A stretch of DNA of 64,000 nt from assembly GCA_002286715.1 (NCBI GenBank), contig NSJX01000018.1:317561-381560 (forward strand), read 5' to 3'. Origin of the DNA: Dentipellis sp. KUC8613 (taxonomy: Eukaryota > Basidiomycota > Agaricomycetes > Russulales > Hericiaceae). The position numbers were made by a program, and so were the translations under genes. Of this stretch, positions 53,371-64,000 are shown in pieces. Every line of letters begins with the position of its first letter. Positions within the stretch are counted from its first letter, which is position 1. Under the pieces are notes generated by a model. The model was not told the origin of the DNA. It ran no database searches and was given only the letters and a program-made list of their open reading frames with translations.

Positions 53371-55029
53371 CTACATACCCAACTCGAGCCTGAGCTCCCT
53401 GATTTGCGCTTCAAGTTGGTGCTCTCTCTCGATCAACGACCGTTGCTCCTGATCCAGCACCACCTCCCTCTCCCTTACTTTCTTCTCCCTGTCCATCAGA
53501 GTCTGCTCCCTTTCGAGTAGAAGTCGCTCTAAATCCTGCAGTGTGACCCAGCCATATTTGCGGTTGCGCACCCACGTCGCATGCGGAAGCGACACGCACT
53601 CGAGCGATGCGCAGGCCGCGTGCCAAGTTGACGCAAGCGTCTTCGTGATGATGTGGTCATGCACGGCGTCGTATTGATTTTTAGAAATCAGAATGAGCGA
53701 CTTCAAAGAGACGAGTTGCGCGAGGATTGGTTTGAGGCCGACAAGCAGGTCCTACGAATAGAATAGGTTCAGTAGTCGACATCGACGAGGGCAATAGACG
53801 TCTGACTAACGTTGTTGATTGACCCACTAACAGCGTGTAGTGCTAGAATTTCCAAGCCGGATAGCCCTTTGGGAACGGCCGCCAGAGCGTTTAGTATGAT
53901 GTCGGCGGGACCAGTTAGATGCGATATAATCTGTAAAGAGCGGAGGGGTCCCTTTGAATACGACATGATCTGGACTATTGTTTCCAGGATATCTGCGTTG
54001 AGAAGCCAGGGATGGACCAAACAGAGCTCCACCTCTCGGACGGGTCGTCCAGGTACCACCGAAGCTAGTACGAGTGGAGATGCAGAGACTCGGTTTAATG
54101 CTGGAAGCGCGTTGAAGTCGACCGATGTGCCGGTGATGTAGCGACCACAGAACAATGCTGTCTGTAATGACCTCTGCTCGGTCAGGAATGTGGCGAAGCT
54201 CGGATCGAAATCGCATGATGCAGTGAGATTCGTGAGCTTGAACGGGGCGCCCACCAGCGGAGCAGATGTAGGACCAAACAAGAGGTACGAGAGCTCTGTG
54301 AGCCGAGTCATGTTGCGAAAGGCACGTGCGAGAAGCCCGAAGAAACCTCCGAGGAGGGTACCTGTACGTTTGAGATCAACAGAATCCATGTCCCCGATCT
54401 CGAAGGAGAGCGTGTAGGAAGCAAGTTGAGCATTGCGAGACAGAGTGCGCAAACAGCGGACAGATCGCGGCAAGGAAAGGAATGGGATACGGCGGTATAG
54501 CAAGCGGGTTGAGATATCATGGAAAATATGCGATGACTGAGCAAGAATAGCGAGATCCTGGTGGTCGGAGAGTATAAATATTTCATATAATAGCTCGATG
54601 GGGAGCTGAGGACCTGATACTCTTGTCAGTCTGCACGCTATGAACAAACGACATGGTCACAGACCAGAAGTGGCCAACGATGGCTCGGGCATCTGGCGCT
54701 ATCATCATTAGATGGGGTAAGAGCACAGACACACAACTCACCAGTGAGTGAGAAGTAGGCATCTCTTCTGCACAAGGGTTTACACCCTTGTCGTTCGAGC
54801 CAGAAACCGTAGTGTCACACGACGCGCACTCGCCGCCCGCCTCGCTCAATCTTTCACTCCGTGGCCCTTCCGGTACGACGCTTGAGTTGCCGATATCCAT
54901 AGATTCATGAGAAAGCCTTCCTTCCGACGTAGAGCCTCCGTCATATTCCTCGCGTTCGTAGTCGGAGTCGCCGGAAGTGGGAACACCGCGAGCCAATCTA
55001 AAGATGGGAGCAACAAGCCTGGTCAACAT
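53371..55029 (-). CDS. F-box protein with C-terminal coiled coil
   Basis: Three exons: 55029-54742, 54605-53811, 53751-53371; 487 aa, all joins at phase 0. The first 96 residues are polar and Ser/Glu-rich, probably disordered. An F-box-like motif follows at the second exon (LPIELLYEIFILSDHQDLAILAQSS, split here only for description), then a leucine-rich region without clear repeats. The last 60 residues form a strongly charged heptad helix (LERLLLEREQTLMDREKKV and on). It probably recruits a target to an SCF ubiquitin ligase through Skp1, which is inference from the F-box. An in-frame ATG at 55146 would lengthen the N-terminus. Its downstream neighbour converges 215 bases away. Confidence 0.8.
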
Positions 55030-55339
55030 GACCGCCGTCTTGAGGGATGTTGACGCTCCCCTTCTTTCGCAAGAGCAGTCTTGAGCCAAAGTGTGTGCAC
55101 CTGAGTGGAAAAAGGACTCACTGGCAGATATCGAGCCTGTACTCAATGGTCGCTAGAAACTTGCAGAGCAGAGTGCGGCGCCGCTTCCCCGACGCGACGA
55201 CATCACGTGAGATGGCCTCTCAGTGTCCCGGGAAGTCTCAGGTTGCTTCTCTCCGATACTACGAGTCTCCGTCACGTCTAAACCAGTCGCAGAAACCAAA
55301 GCATTCTCTTCATAGAGCCTTATTCTCTCCATACTCGAA
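55030..55339. promoter_or_regulatory. divergent promoter F-box gene / PhyH gene
   Basis: A 310-base gap between opposite starts; it should hold both promoters. No clear element was recognised. Confidence 0.4.
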
Positions 55340-56777
55340 ATGACTCAGAGTAACTTGGAATACCTCACAGAAGCTCAAGTGAGCCAGGTTAGCGACTGAA
55401 CTCGGCATCTATCATGCGACGGACGACTGTCCTAACTTTCAAACGTCTTCAAACAGTTCTACCGTGATGGGTACATCTACTAACTCACCTGTGAACTTCG
55501 AAGCTGATCAATCAACAGTTATTTGCGTATTCCTGGCTTTCTCGAGCCCGCTGAGACCAACGCTCTCTTAACACGATCCAAGCAGCTTCTGAATGACTTC
55601 AGCTTGGAAGACCATCCCTTGGTTAGTTCACCCTCTTTACGCAGCACTGTGGGCCACTAAGTCTTGCCGTAGACCAAGTTCATGACTGATGACGATAATC
55701 ATATCGGCGACGATTATTTCTTGACCTCTGGTGACAAGATAAGGTACTTCCTGGAGACTGACGCTGTCGATAAGGACGGCAAGTTGAATCGGGAAAAAGA
55801 CAAGGCCGTGAATAAGATTGGCCATGGTGGGGCATGCCATGCCTGACTGCTTCGCGTCTGGCTGACTACCACTGTACAGCTCTTCATGAGTTGGATCCTG
55901 TATTCCGAAAGACTACCCTCGAGGAGGAGAAGCTCAAGGCTGTCGTCAGAGACCTTCGCTTCCATCATAATCCTCTCGGTCAGCCTCCATTACGACGAAC
56001 TCATGGAGACGTGCTAACATTTCAGTCCCCGCACGATAGCTCTCCAGTCGATGGTCATCACGAAGCAGCCACAAATTGGGGGCGAAGGTAGGTCTTAACG
56101 ATGTTTCTGGACATCTACCCCATCTTACGAATTTTACGAAGTTCCCGAACACAACGATTCGTAAGTCAGGCATACCCACTTTCTACCCACTTTCTCATCA
56201 TTGACCCAACATTCTTATCCGCAGAACATTCCTTGTAGGTTCTCACATCCGTGCAATGAACAATCTGTCTCACAGTAAGCACGAAGTACACCTCGCCACC
56301 TTCTGCCCTCGGATTCTGGTTTGCGCTGGAGAAGTGCACTCCTGAGAACGGCGCACTTTCGTTCCTACCTGGATCTCATCTCACTACGCCGATCGCAAAG
56401 CGCTTCGTCCGTCTCCCAAGCGGAGGCACCGGTTTCGAGGAGCTAGTTCCTCCTGAGGAAGTTGCGGCTGCAACATCTTCAGGGAAATACATCCTGGCAG
56501 AATGCGGCCCAGGTACAGGCTTTTCCCCCATACTATTTGATTGAAACTCAAAGCAGATGGCGGCCCAGGTGATCTTGTTCTCATTCACGGATCCGTCCTT
56601 CACAAATCCCCACGCAACACCAGTCCAAACACGCGCTTCGCGTACACGTTCCACATGATCGAATCGGCTCCTTACGCTGAGTACGATGAAAAGAACTGGC
56701 TGCAGCCTACTCCATCAATGCCGTTCTCTCGCATCCTTGACACGCCGAACCCCACCGTACTAACCGCCGGTGCTTGA
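55340..56777 (+). CDS. phytanoyl-CoA dioxygenase family protein
   Basis: Fe(II)/2-oxoglutarate-dependent oxygenase of the PhyH family, related to PHYHD1-type proteins. About 300 residues over eight or so exons. It opens MTQSNLEYLTEAQVSQ, continues through a 14-nt exon (55457-55470, TTCTACCGTGATGG) and on into YLRIPGFLEPAE. The iron ligands are the HND of VPEHNDSTF (His-X-Asp) and the distal His of LIHGSVLHKSP. The Arg for 2-oxoglutarate is likely that of NTRFAYTFH. The FALEKCTPENGALSFLPGSH segment is typical of the family. Length and ligands suggest an active enzyme. No peroxisomal targeting signal is seen at the C-terminus (ends TAGA), so cytosolic action is more likely. Confidence 0.9.
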
Positions 56778-57075
56778 ATCTGAGAAATGGATAGATAGGC
56801 TGCGTATGAGTATCTGGTGAGGCGCTCTACTTTCGTATGGTGAGTTTCACTGACTGGTGGCAGGGAAGAATCGAAGAGCAGGCAAGTAGCATGTTATATG
56901 GTCAACTTTTGCCACAGTATGGTGTACAACAGATTTGTATCGGATATATAGGGATCGAGATATGTTAGTTGTGTCCAATAGATTCTAGTCCTGAATATAA
57001 GGCAATACAGTCCTGATACGACCATCTCTAGTGGGTCATTTCACTTCTCCTATTGCAACGCAAAAAGCGGGCGCT

Positions 57076-59278
57076 CTATTTGTTCTCGACGTCAACCTCA
57101 ACCTTGGCCATCTTCTGGACGGTCTCTGGCGTTAAGTCTGCCAAGGAGTCGATGAGCGCAGGTAAGAATGTGCCCGGACCATGGACGTCTCCGCGTTGTG
57201 CGGCCTTTTCTGATGCAATGGTCAAGGCCAAAACGCTGTTATGTCAAGCCAGCAAGGTCAGTGATCGAAATTATCAAAGAGACGAGACGGTTTACCCGGC
57301 AGCGGCGGCGGTCAGCATATCGCCACGCGCAAGGACACCATCTGCTGCTGCTCCGAGGTTCTGGCGTTCAGCAAGGACACTTTGAGTTCCGCAGAACGTG
57401 GCGACGGCGGTGCCGAGCATGCAGCCGGCGCCCGTGATCTGTCCGAGCAGCGGATGACCGTTCAACAATCTGATAACTGTAGACCCGTCGGAGATGTAGT
57501 CTATGGGTCCACTAAGGACGACGATGCATCCTGTGCGGATGAAAGTGAGTCAAGGCCATCATATATTTACGTGACCTCAGTGGAAGTACGCACGTTCTTT
57601 TTGGGCAAGGGAACGAACAACCGCCTCCGGATTCTTGAAGCCTGAGCCAAGGCTATCGACGCCTTGTGATTTTACCTGACGCCGTGCATGATACTATGTG
57701 TCAGTAATTATATGGACACCTTCACACAACAACGCTTACCTCTTCAGACTGGATCAAGGCACCAATCTCAGCAGCATTTCCCTTGATGACAGTCGGTTGC
57801 CATTTACTGAGTAATTCTATCGCAGTGGTCCCATGTTAGTGCTTGCAAGTACAGTGACGTAGGGGCTCAGACAAACGTTCTGCACAGCTCTGACGATAAG
57901 TGGTAGCGCCGATGCCGACTGGGTCGAAGATCACAGGCTTTCGATTCAAATTGGCGTTGAAGCCAGCTGCGAGCATGCCGTCCATTTCTTCGACAGTGCC
58001 AAAGTTGATTAGCATCCCTCCAGGAATACGAGCGAGGTCGCCCTGCTCCTGAGCTGCAGCAGCCATGATCGGTGACCCGCCCAGTGCGATTGTTGCATTT
58101 GCAGACTGGGTCTTGACTACGTTATTCGTGAGCTATCGTATTAAATGATTAGTTGAGACGCTTCTGAAGCAAGACCGAGCACGTACCTGGTGAACGAGGG
58201 GCTTGACATGCCTCACGCGAGCTACCAGGTCTGCAGCGGCGTTGACTATGTTCGCCGGCAGATACACATCAGGAACATCGACAGAGAAGCTCTTCGGGCC
58301 ACGCGGTATCGCCGCCCAACTGCGGAAGATCAGGGCAAGGCGTTCTGCAGAGGCTCGAGGATTCGACGAAGCGACAATGTCCGATACAACAGCGACGCCA
58401 TCCAACGCATGGCCGGTTGGCGTCACCGAGCCGTGGAGTACTCGGAGCAGGTTTGTAGACTTGATACCACCTGGTGTAATCACGATAGGTATCTGAACGA
58501 ACGTGCTGGAGACAATAAACCGACCGATTGCAACAGACTTGACGCCTGTTCCTTCCAGAACGCCAAGCATCTCCCTGACCCCTTTAACGCCGCGTATCTT
58601 TCCCGGAGCGGACACGTCTTTCGTGGCGGTACCATACACGGCACCTAGACCTACATAGTCTACCTTGTCCAGGATAGCTTGGCGTACGTGTTCCGACGTG
58701 GTACATGTCATGCCAATAATCGCATTGGGCGGTAACAGAGAACGTGCCATTGCGACAGGCATATCCGTTTGCCCCAGGTGCACACCATCGGCACGGGATG
58801 CGAGCGCGATGTCGATACGGTCGTCGATTAAGACCGGGACCTTTCGCGACCTGCAAAGTTCGACGGTTTGTTGCGCGATTTCGAGGAACTATGAGGTTGA
58901 ATATGAGATTTCTGATGAAAAAGTCGATATAGTAAGTGATCCTGCCTCTGAGGTTTCTGCGGTCTTCTCTCGGACTTGAACCAGCGTCACGCCGCCATCA
59001 ATTGCCTAAATTCAGATGAATTACATTATGGGCTGCCGACGTTGGAATGCGTCCATTTGCACAAAAGAAAGAAGTTCACACACTTCTCTTAAAGATTCCA
59101 GATATCCCTGCATAACATTTCGAAAGAGTCAGCTCCGATAACATCAGTAGGAAGAGAGAGACTCGGGAAACATGAATTTCAGTGAAAATCGCACCTTTCC
59201 CGGAGGCAGCAGATCTCTACCTGTTACCAGGTAGACCGAATAATCTACTGCAGGCTTTTCAGACCGTCTTTCAGTCAT
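57076..59278 (-). CDS. THI6: bifunctional thiamine phosphate synthase / hydroxyethylthiazole kinase
   Basis: Joins the thiazole and pyrimidine halves of thiamine and also phosphorylates hydroxyethylthiazole. The N-terminal ThiE domain starts [17 protein letters not shown] and shows [43 protein letters not shown] and [14 protein letters not shown] (diphosphate and metal binding). The C-terminal ThiM kinase domain has [37 protein letters not shown] and the catalytic-Cys motif [15 protein letters not shown], ending EVDVENK. Many short introns; start ATG 59278, stop 57078-57076. This domain order is the one found in fungal THI6. The gene converges with the PhyH gene 298 bases away. Fungal thiamine genes often carry riboswitches, but I could not recognise one here. 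Confidence 0.93.
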
Positions 59279-59398
59279 TTGCACGATATAAATGGAGTGC
59301 AGGAGGAGAGACAAGTGGAAAGACTTTTGGCTCGGATTGAAGAGAGATATGACGTGACTCGGAAGGGATTATCTTATCTTATCTACTTGGAGGGAGTG

Positions 59399-59740
59399 TG
59401 TAACGGATGTGCCGCGTCGGCACGATTTTCGAACCAACTGCCGGCTCGCCCGAGCACGCAATATATTTGTTCACTCCTTTACTCCCAAATGAAACCAAAC
59501 TGTGCCTTAGCACGGATAGTATTTAAGTAGGTAGAGATGTATGTAGATACTCAGTCTTTTCGAAACGGAGAGTTTGCAACAGTTCTCTACTCGCGTGAAT
59601 ACCCGCTTCGTCGAGCTCTTACATATTTTGAACTAGCACCTAGCTCGTTCTTCACCTCTCTACCTCTCTTCTCTCTTCTTCCTCTTCTTCTCATTCTCTC
59701 TCGTCGACGCGGTCCCCGGCCTGATCAACCGATACCAACA
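59399..59740 (+). mobile_element. possible 5' LTR and leader of the retroelement
   Basis: The stretch starts TGTAACGGATGTGCCGCG at 59399, has a TATTTAAG element near 59519, and ends in a long pyrimidine run. The partner LTR is not in the window, so the borders are a guess. Confidence 0.35.
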
Positions 59741-59746
59741 TCGACG

Positions 59747-62700
59747 ATGGCACCGACTCGATCCGGAACGCAGTACGCCCCTTCGCAGGGGCAGCCGAGC
59801 GCGAAGGTGAGTCGTCCCGCACGCTCGTTGGCGCCGTCACCGGTGTCTTCGAAGTCGGGGAGCTCCTCGGTCCCTACGCTTTTGCCGCTGGGTCCAAAGG
59901 AGGAGCATGCGGAGATTGCCCCTCGGGGATCTCCTGACCTGGAAAACTCCAGGGTGAGTACGTTGTCAGAACTCACCGGTGCTTCTGACTACTTTAGTAC
60001 GGCGTCGCCGAGAGGCAACGGGCCTTCGTTGGAGATTGCCCGCAAGCCTGCGATGCAGAGTCTCCCCCCGCTGCGGGGGCAGACTCGAACATTCTCGGAT
60101 GTGGCAGCCGGTCGCGTCCGAGATTGGCGAAAGGGTGTGGTTTTGCCGCACGAGTCCCCGAGTGGACTGGAACATGTTGCACCCGAGAGCTCCCCCGGAT
60201 CTGGGGTCGATGCCACGAGCGCCTCCCTCACGGGAGTTGATGCCGCTGTGCCAGACAACGAACGTTCGCGCTCGACGTCGCTTGACGGGTTTGTCCGCCC
60301 GAGGTCACCCGCTCGCTTGGTAAAGAGCGAACCGTCGTCGCCCGTGCTGCCTTCAGATGCTCGGTATTTTCCCGAGTGGTTTGAAAACTCTGGGCAAGTC
60401 CAGATCAAGGAAGAGGAAATGTCAGTCGTGCTGGAATGGCCCGAGGCAGAGGAAACGTACATTAGCCCAAATGATAATTCCCTGCCCCTGATCGAATCCA
60501 AATCCCCTGAACTGGATATAGTGAGCACATTGTCACGGATTGACGAGGCCGTTCGAAACACACTGGAAGAACGCATGCGGCGCGTCGAATCCTCGCGTGC
60601 CATTCGGGCGCAATCGGGCTATAAGACTCCCACCGATTCGTCCTCCGAACAGGACGTTGGGGCGGGTGCCTTGGGAGCGTGTGCCGTCGCAGTCGAAGTC
60701 GACGATGAGTCGTCGACGAGCCTGGAACTGGCTCATTTACAAACACCTGTAGACAAGGGAAAGTCAGTGGACCCGAGAGAACGATCGGGAAAAGCACCCA
60801 CTGAGCCAAGTCTTGTGTCCGAGACAGATGAGGAACGAGATGAGCAAATTGCTCGGGACTATGACCTTGCTGTACGACTCCAGCAGCACCTTGAAGGCCT
60901 TGAAGGTCGAACTTCGGGAATGACAGAGGCTGAAAAGGAGGAATTAGTTGAGGTTAAACGAGCGAGCGATGTACTCACTCGCGTTCTCGCAAGACATGGC
61001 GAAGCTGGGCATTCGCGCCCGGATTCGTGTGCGGAGTCGAAACGGGCGGCGTCTCACAAGGCCTCGTCAAGGCCTGCGCTGCCCAGGAAGGCGCCATCGA
61101 GAAAAGCGTCGTCGCCACCTAGGCAGGCCCCTACGCACAAGCCCGGCGGCCGTCGCAATGAGCCTACGGGCAAACATGATAGAGCATCCTCACTGTTGCC
61201 TGAGGATAGCCGGCTGAAGGCGACATTGATGGGGCATCGGCCAAAGACGAAAGGTCGGCGATTCGTACCTGCAGACCCCTCAGACTCGAGTCCGAGTTCT
61301 AGCTCCAGTTCCGAGACCGATTTGGACCCGGGCGAACGCCTGCACGATCGTCGAACCAGGCGACACAAGTCGGATGACAGCGATTCATCGGGAATGTTCC
61401 CCACCGAGCCAGAGACAGAAAGTTCTGATGATTCGGAGGGGACTCGGCAGGAAAAGAAACGTGCTAAGCGTCGTTACAAGAAAAAGATGATGCGCCTTCG
61501 TTACGCTCAAAGTTTCTTGAAATTGGATCCACCGTTTGTGTACTCGGGTGAAGTACGCGCCGATTTGTACCAAAAATGGGTGCGAGAGGTACGGCTGTAC
61601 CTCCGTTATTCTGGGCTGAAAACTGCGCAAGGGTTGCTCGTCCTTGGAAAGTACCTGTCGGGGCGTGCATATAAGTGGTATGATCGCGAGATCTTGTCAG
61701 CAGGAAGAGAAATTACCTTGTCGGATTTTTTCCTAGAACTATTCGACTATGTTTTCCCGCCTGACTTCAGGTCTGAGCAGCGAGATGCGTTTGACGACTG
61801 TCATCAACGTGGCCGCTCGGTCCGAGACTTCTTGCAGAACCTGTTGGATCTGGCTAACACAATCGGTGATGTGTCGGATCGCGAGATTGTTGTGGCATTC
61901 TGGAGGAGGTGTGACTCGTATCTAAAGGTTGATATGACACGCGAAGGGTACAGTCCCGAGACGCTATCACTTCGTGAGATCGAGGACATAGCTATCCGAC
62001 TGGAGCGTACTCACCGGCTTGTTCAGAAGACATCTGACAGAGCAAGGGGTGAACGTTCGAGTGGTGTCCGCGCTCGGGATGGTCAGCGCAGAGACAAGCG
62101 ACCTGACACACAAAAGGCTGTCGAGAATAAGCGTGATAAACCAGAGAATAGTAATAAAAAGCCATACCGCGAGGCTAAACTTGACAAAGACAAGCAGCGT
62201 GAGGCTGATAAGGCCAAGCGGCGGCGACTGAGAGAGGAAGGACGTTGTTTCCAGTGCGAGTCCAAGGAGCACATGCTCAAGGATTGTCCGGAAAGGAAGG
62301 TGGCTAACCCACCAAAGGCGGCTAGAGTAAGCGCTGCAACCGTTGACTTTGCGGCTGTTGAGGAGCGCCGTGCTCTCAAAGCTGCCACGTCCCTCGGTCT
62401 GTGCGCTGTACGGGTCTTCCCTCCTGTTCTTTTCTCGGACGAGGAGATCCAATTGCGCGAAGGTGTCTTGACTGCTCACGCCATCACCACTCTACTGGCC
62501 GCTGTGCCGCTTGTGCTCGACAAACGCCAAGGTGCTGTATACGACTGCATCTTCGACCCGAACAGATTCGAATTCTACAAGAACGGTCCAGGGGAGTTTA
62601 TTTTGACAGACTGGCACTCATGTGAGTCTCATAGCCTGATGCTTGAGCAGCTCGGGGATCCTTCCTTCGATATCGTTCACTGGCTTTACCAGGAAAAAGC

Positions 62701-63814
62701 ACGTCGATGGGATGAACTTCTTCGTGTCCCATCGGATGTCGGCTGGTTCGCTCCACCACCATTGCGTGCTGGTCTGGAAGAGTTGTCTGAGGAAGAGGAC
62801 TCTGCAGACGGTGGAGGCGACAGAGAGGATGGACTGGCGCACACGGAAGACTCACCGCAATGCGTTATCAGTGCTGCAGCTCGACCTAGTGGCATGCAAA
62901 AGGCATCGACGCCAGCGGCTGACTCGAACACAATGGAGCGCACGTCCGCTAGAGTAAAGGATTTTGACCATCGTGTACCGCAGCCTCTTGTGGTCTCAGT
63001 TTTTGTCAATGGTGAACCGACTCGTGCCCTTCTGGACAGTGGCTCAATGGCTGATTTCATGTCATCCACCCTCGTAGATCAATTGAAACTTGAACAGCGC
63101 ACTCTTGCGAAGCCCATGTCGGTGCAGCTTGCCGTGTCGGGGTCGCGTACTAAGGTGAATGTTGGTGTCTCGGCCCGCGTTCAGTACCAAGGGATCGATG
63201 AGGAGCGTCATTTTGACGTGATCAACCTGGATAATTATGATCTTATTCTTGGCACTCCGTTCCTTTATCAGCACAAGCTGTTGATTGGGTTTAACCCTGC
63301 ACAGGTGGACGTTGGCAGCGCATCTGCCGAACCAATCAAGGGCGCCCAAACCCTGACCATCGAATCGCGTGCGGCAGACCTATTCAATGAGGACCTCGAG
63401 GCTCTGCGCCAGGAGCTGCGTGAATACGCAAAGGACATATGTAAGGATGCCATTGATACCCCACTGCCGCCGCTTCGTGATATTAACCACACGATCCCGT
63501 TGATTGACGAATCGCAGGTTTATTCATGGCGGCCGTCGAAGTGCCCAGACCCACTCAAACCTCTCTGGCGCGAGAAACGCGAAGCGTACCGGAGCACTGG
63601 GCGCTGGGAGTTCCGCAGCGGCACCAATGCGATGCCCATGTTAATGTTGAAGAAGTCGGACAAGGGCGATGGTGAGCTGCGCCTTCGGACTGTTATCGAC
63701 TCGCGTGAGCGTAACGCTAACACTCGGAAGTTAGCGTCACCGCTGCCCGACATTGATGCCGTGCTCCGCAATGTCGTCGCCCATCCGTTGTCAGGCGGAT
63801 TTTGGTTATCCTAA
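59747..63814 (+). mobile_element. gypsy-type retroelement gag-protease-RT polyprotein, truncated in RT
   Basis: One continuous frame from an upstream ATG at 59537; the likely true start is the ATG at 59747 (MAPTRSG, usual for gypsy gag in these fungi). Counting from 59537: a long Ser/Arg-rich N-terminal region, a retrotransposon gag domain at about residues 666-835 (LYQKWVREVRLYLRYSG, YKWYDREI), a CCHC zinc knuckle near 904-917 (CFQCESKEHMLKDC), and a retropepsin-like protease with catalytic Asp at residue 1167 (LLDSGS). The beginning of the reverse transcriptase follows from about 1315 (SKCPDPLKPLWREKR, LRTVIDSRERN). The frame ends at 63812-63814 shortly after NVVAHPL, before the RT catalytic YxDD motif. 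Integrase and RNase H are absent. The element is therefore incomplete in this window. Confidence 0.9.
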
Positions 63815-64000
63815 GACAGATATCAGATTTTCCACTTTCTCAGATACTGCCTTTATTGAGTCGAAGCAAGTGATGTAATATTTTCCAGAAAATACCTATA
63901 ATCTCAAACCTCACCAAATACAATTTGGGAATATAACAGATATCAAATCTGCTTGGGACTGATTTAAGTGTGAAGAGTTAATCACACTCAGAGGATGATT
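63789..64000. other. AT-rich sequence interrupting the RT domain
   Basis: Base composition changes abruptly and no RT continuation is found in any frame. ACAGATATCA occurs at about 63816 and 63937, so this may be the edge of another element inserted into the retroelement. Confidence 0.45.

Overview
This window looks like a piece of an Agaricomycete (mushroom-forming basidiomycete) chromosome, perhaps a polypore. Genes are dense and broken by many introns of about 50-70 nt, usually with GTGCGT/GTACGT-type donors. Intron phases fit when I join exons by eye. The gene content is typical of that group: seven-helix DUF6533-type proteins, tandem Old Yellow Enzymes, muskelin, and a gypsy-type retroelement whose gag starts MAPTRSG. 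I see no tRNA, rRNA or CRISPR array.

Layout. 0-9.3 kb holds a small Cys-rich protein (-), the t-SNARE Tlg2/syntaxin-16 (+), a gene-poor 1.8 kb stretch, chaperonin CCT6 (-) and the cytosolic Fe-S assembly factor NAR1 (-). 9.9-17.7 kb is a head-to-tail array of four Old Yellow Enzyme paralogs (+). 19.5-25.3 kb holds phosphomevalonate kinase ERG8 (+), a vacuolar-type amino-acid transporter (-) and a small one-helix membrane protein (+). 26.0-34.5 kb is a tandem array of three apparently intact DUF6533-like membrane protein genes plus one wrecked copy (all -), with duplicated flanks. 34.6-43.7 kb has a charged protein with an NFKBIL1-like C-terminus (-), a GTPBP1-family GTPase (+) and muskelin (-). 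44.6-53.2 kb has a secreted subtilisin (+) and a membrane-anchored beta-propeller/amidohydrolase fusion (+). 53.4-59.3 kb has an F-box protein (-), a phytanoyl-CoA dioxygenase-like enzyme (+) and bifunctional thiamine enzyme THI6 (-). The end is a gag-protease-RT polyprotein that stops early in the RT domain, where unrelated AT-rich DNA begins.

Most genes are housekeeping and do not form one pathway. The accessory interest lies in the two tandem arrays. In the Old Yellow Enzyme array, two of four members have replaced the catalytic Tyr proton donor (one with Cys, one with Phe), and the two canonical members share a duplicated promoter block containing TTAGTCAG, an AP-1/Yap1-like site. The DUF6533 array records repeated duplication and decay, with visible breakpoints. 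I do not see a convincing wholly new system. Exon coordinates given were worked out by hand from splice motifs and phase; no alignment or search was run.
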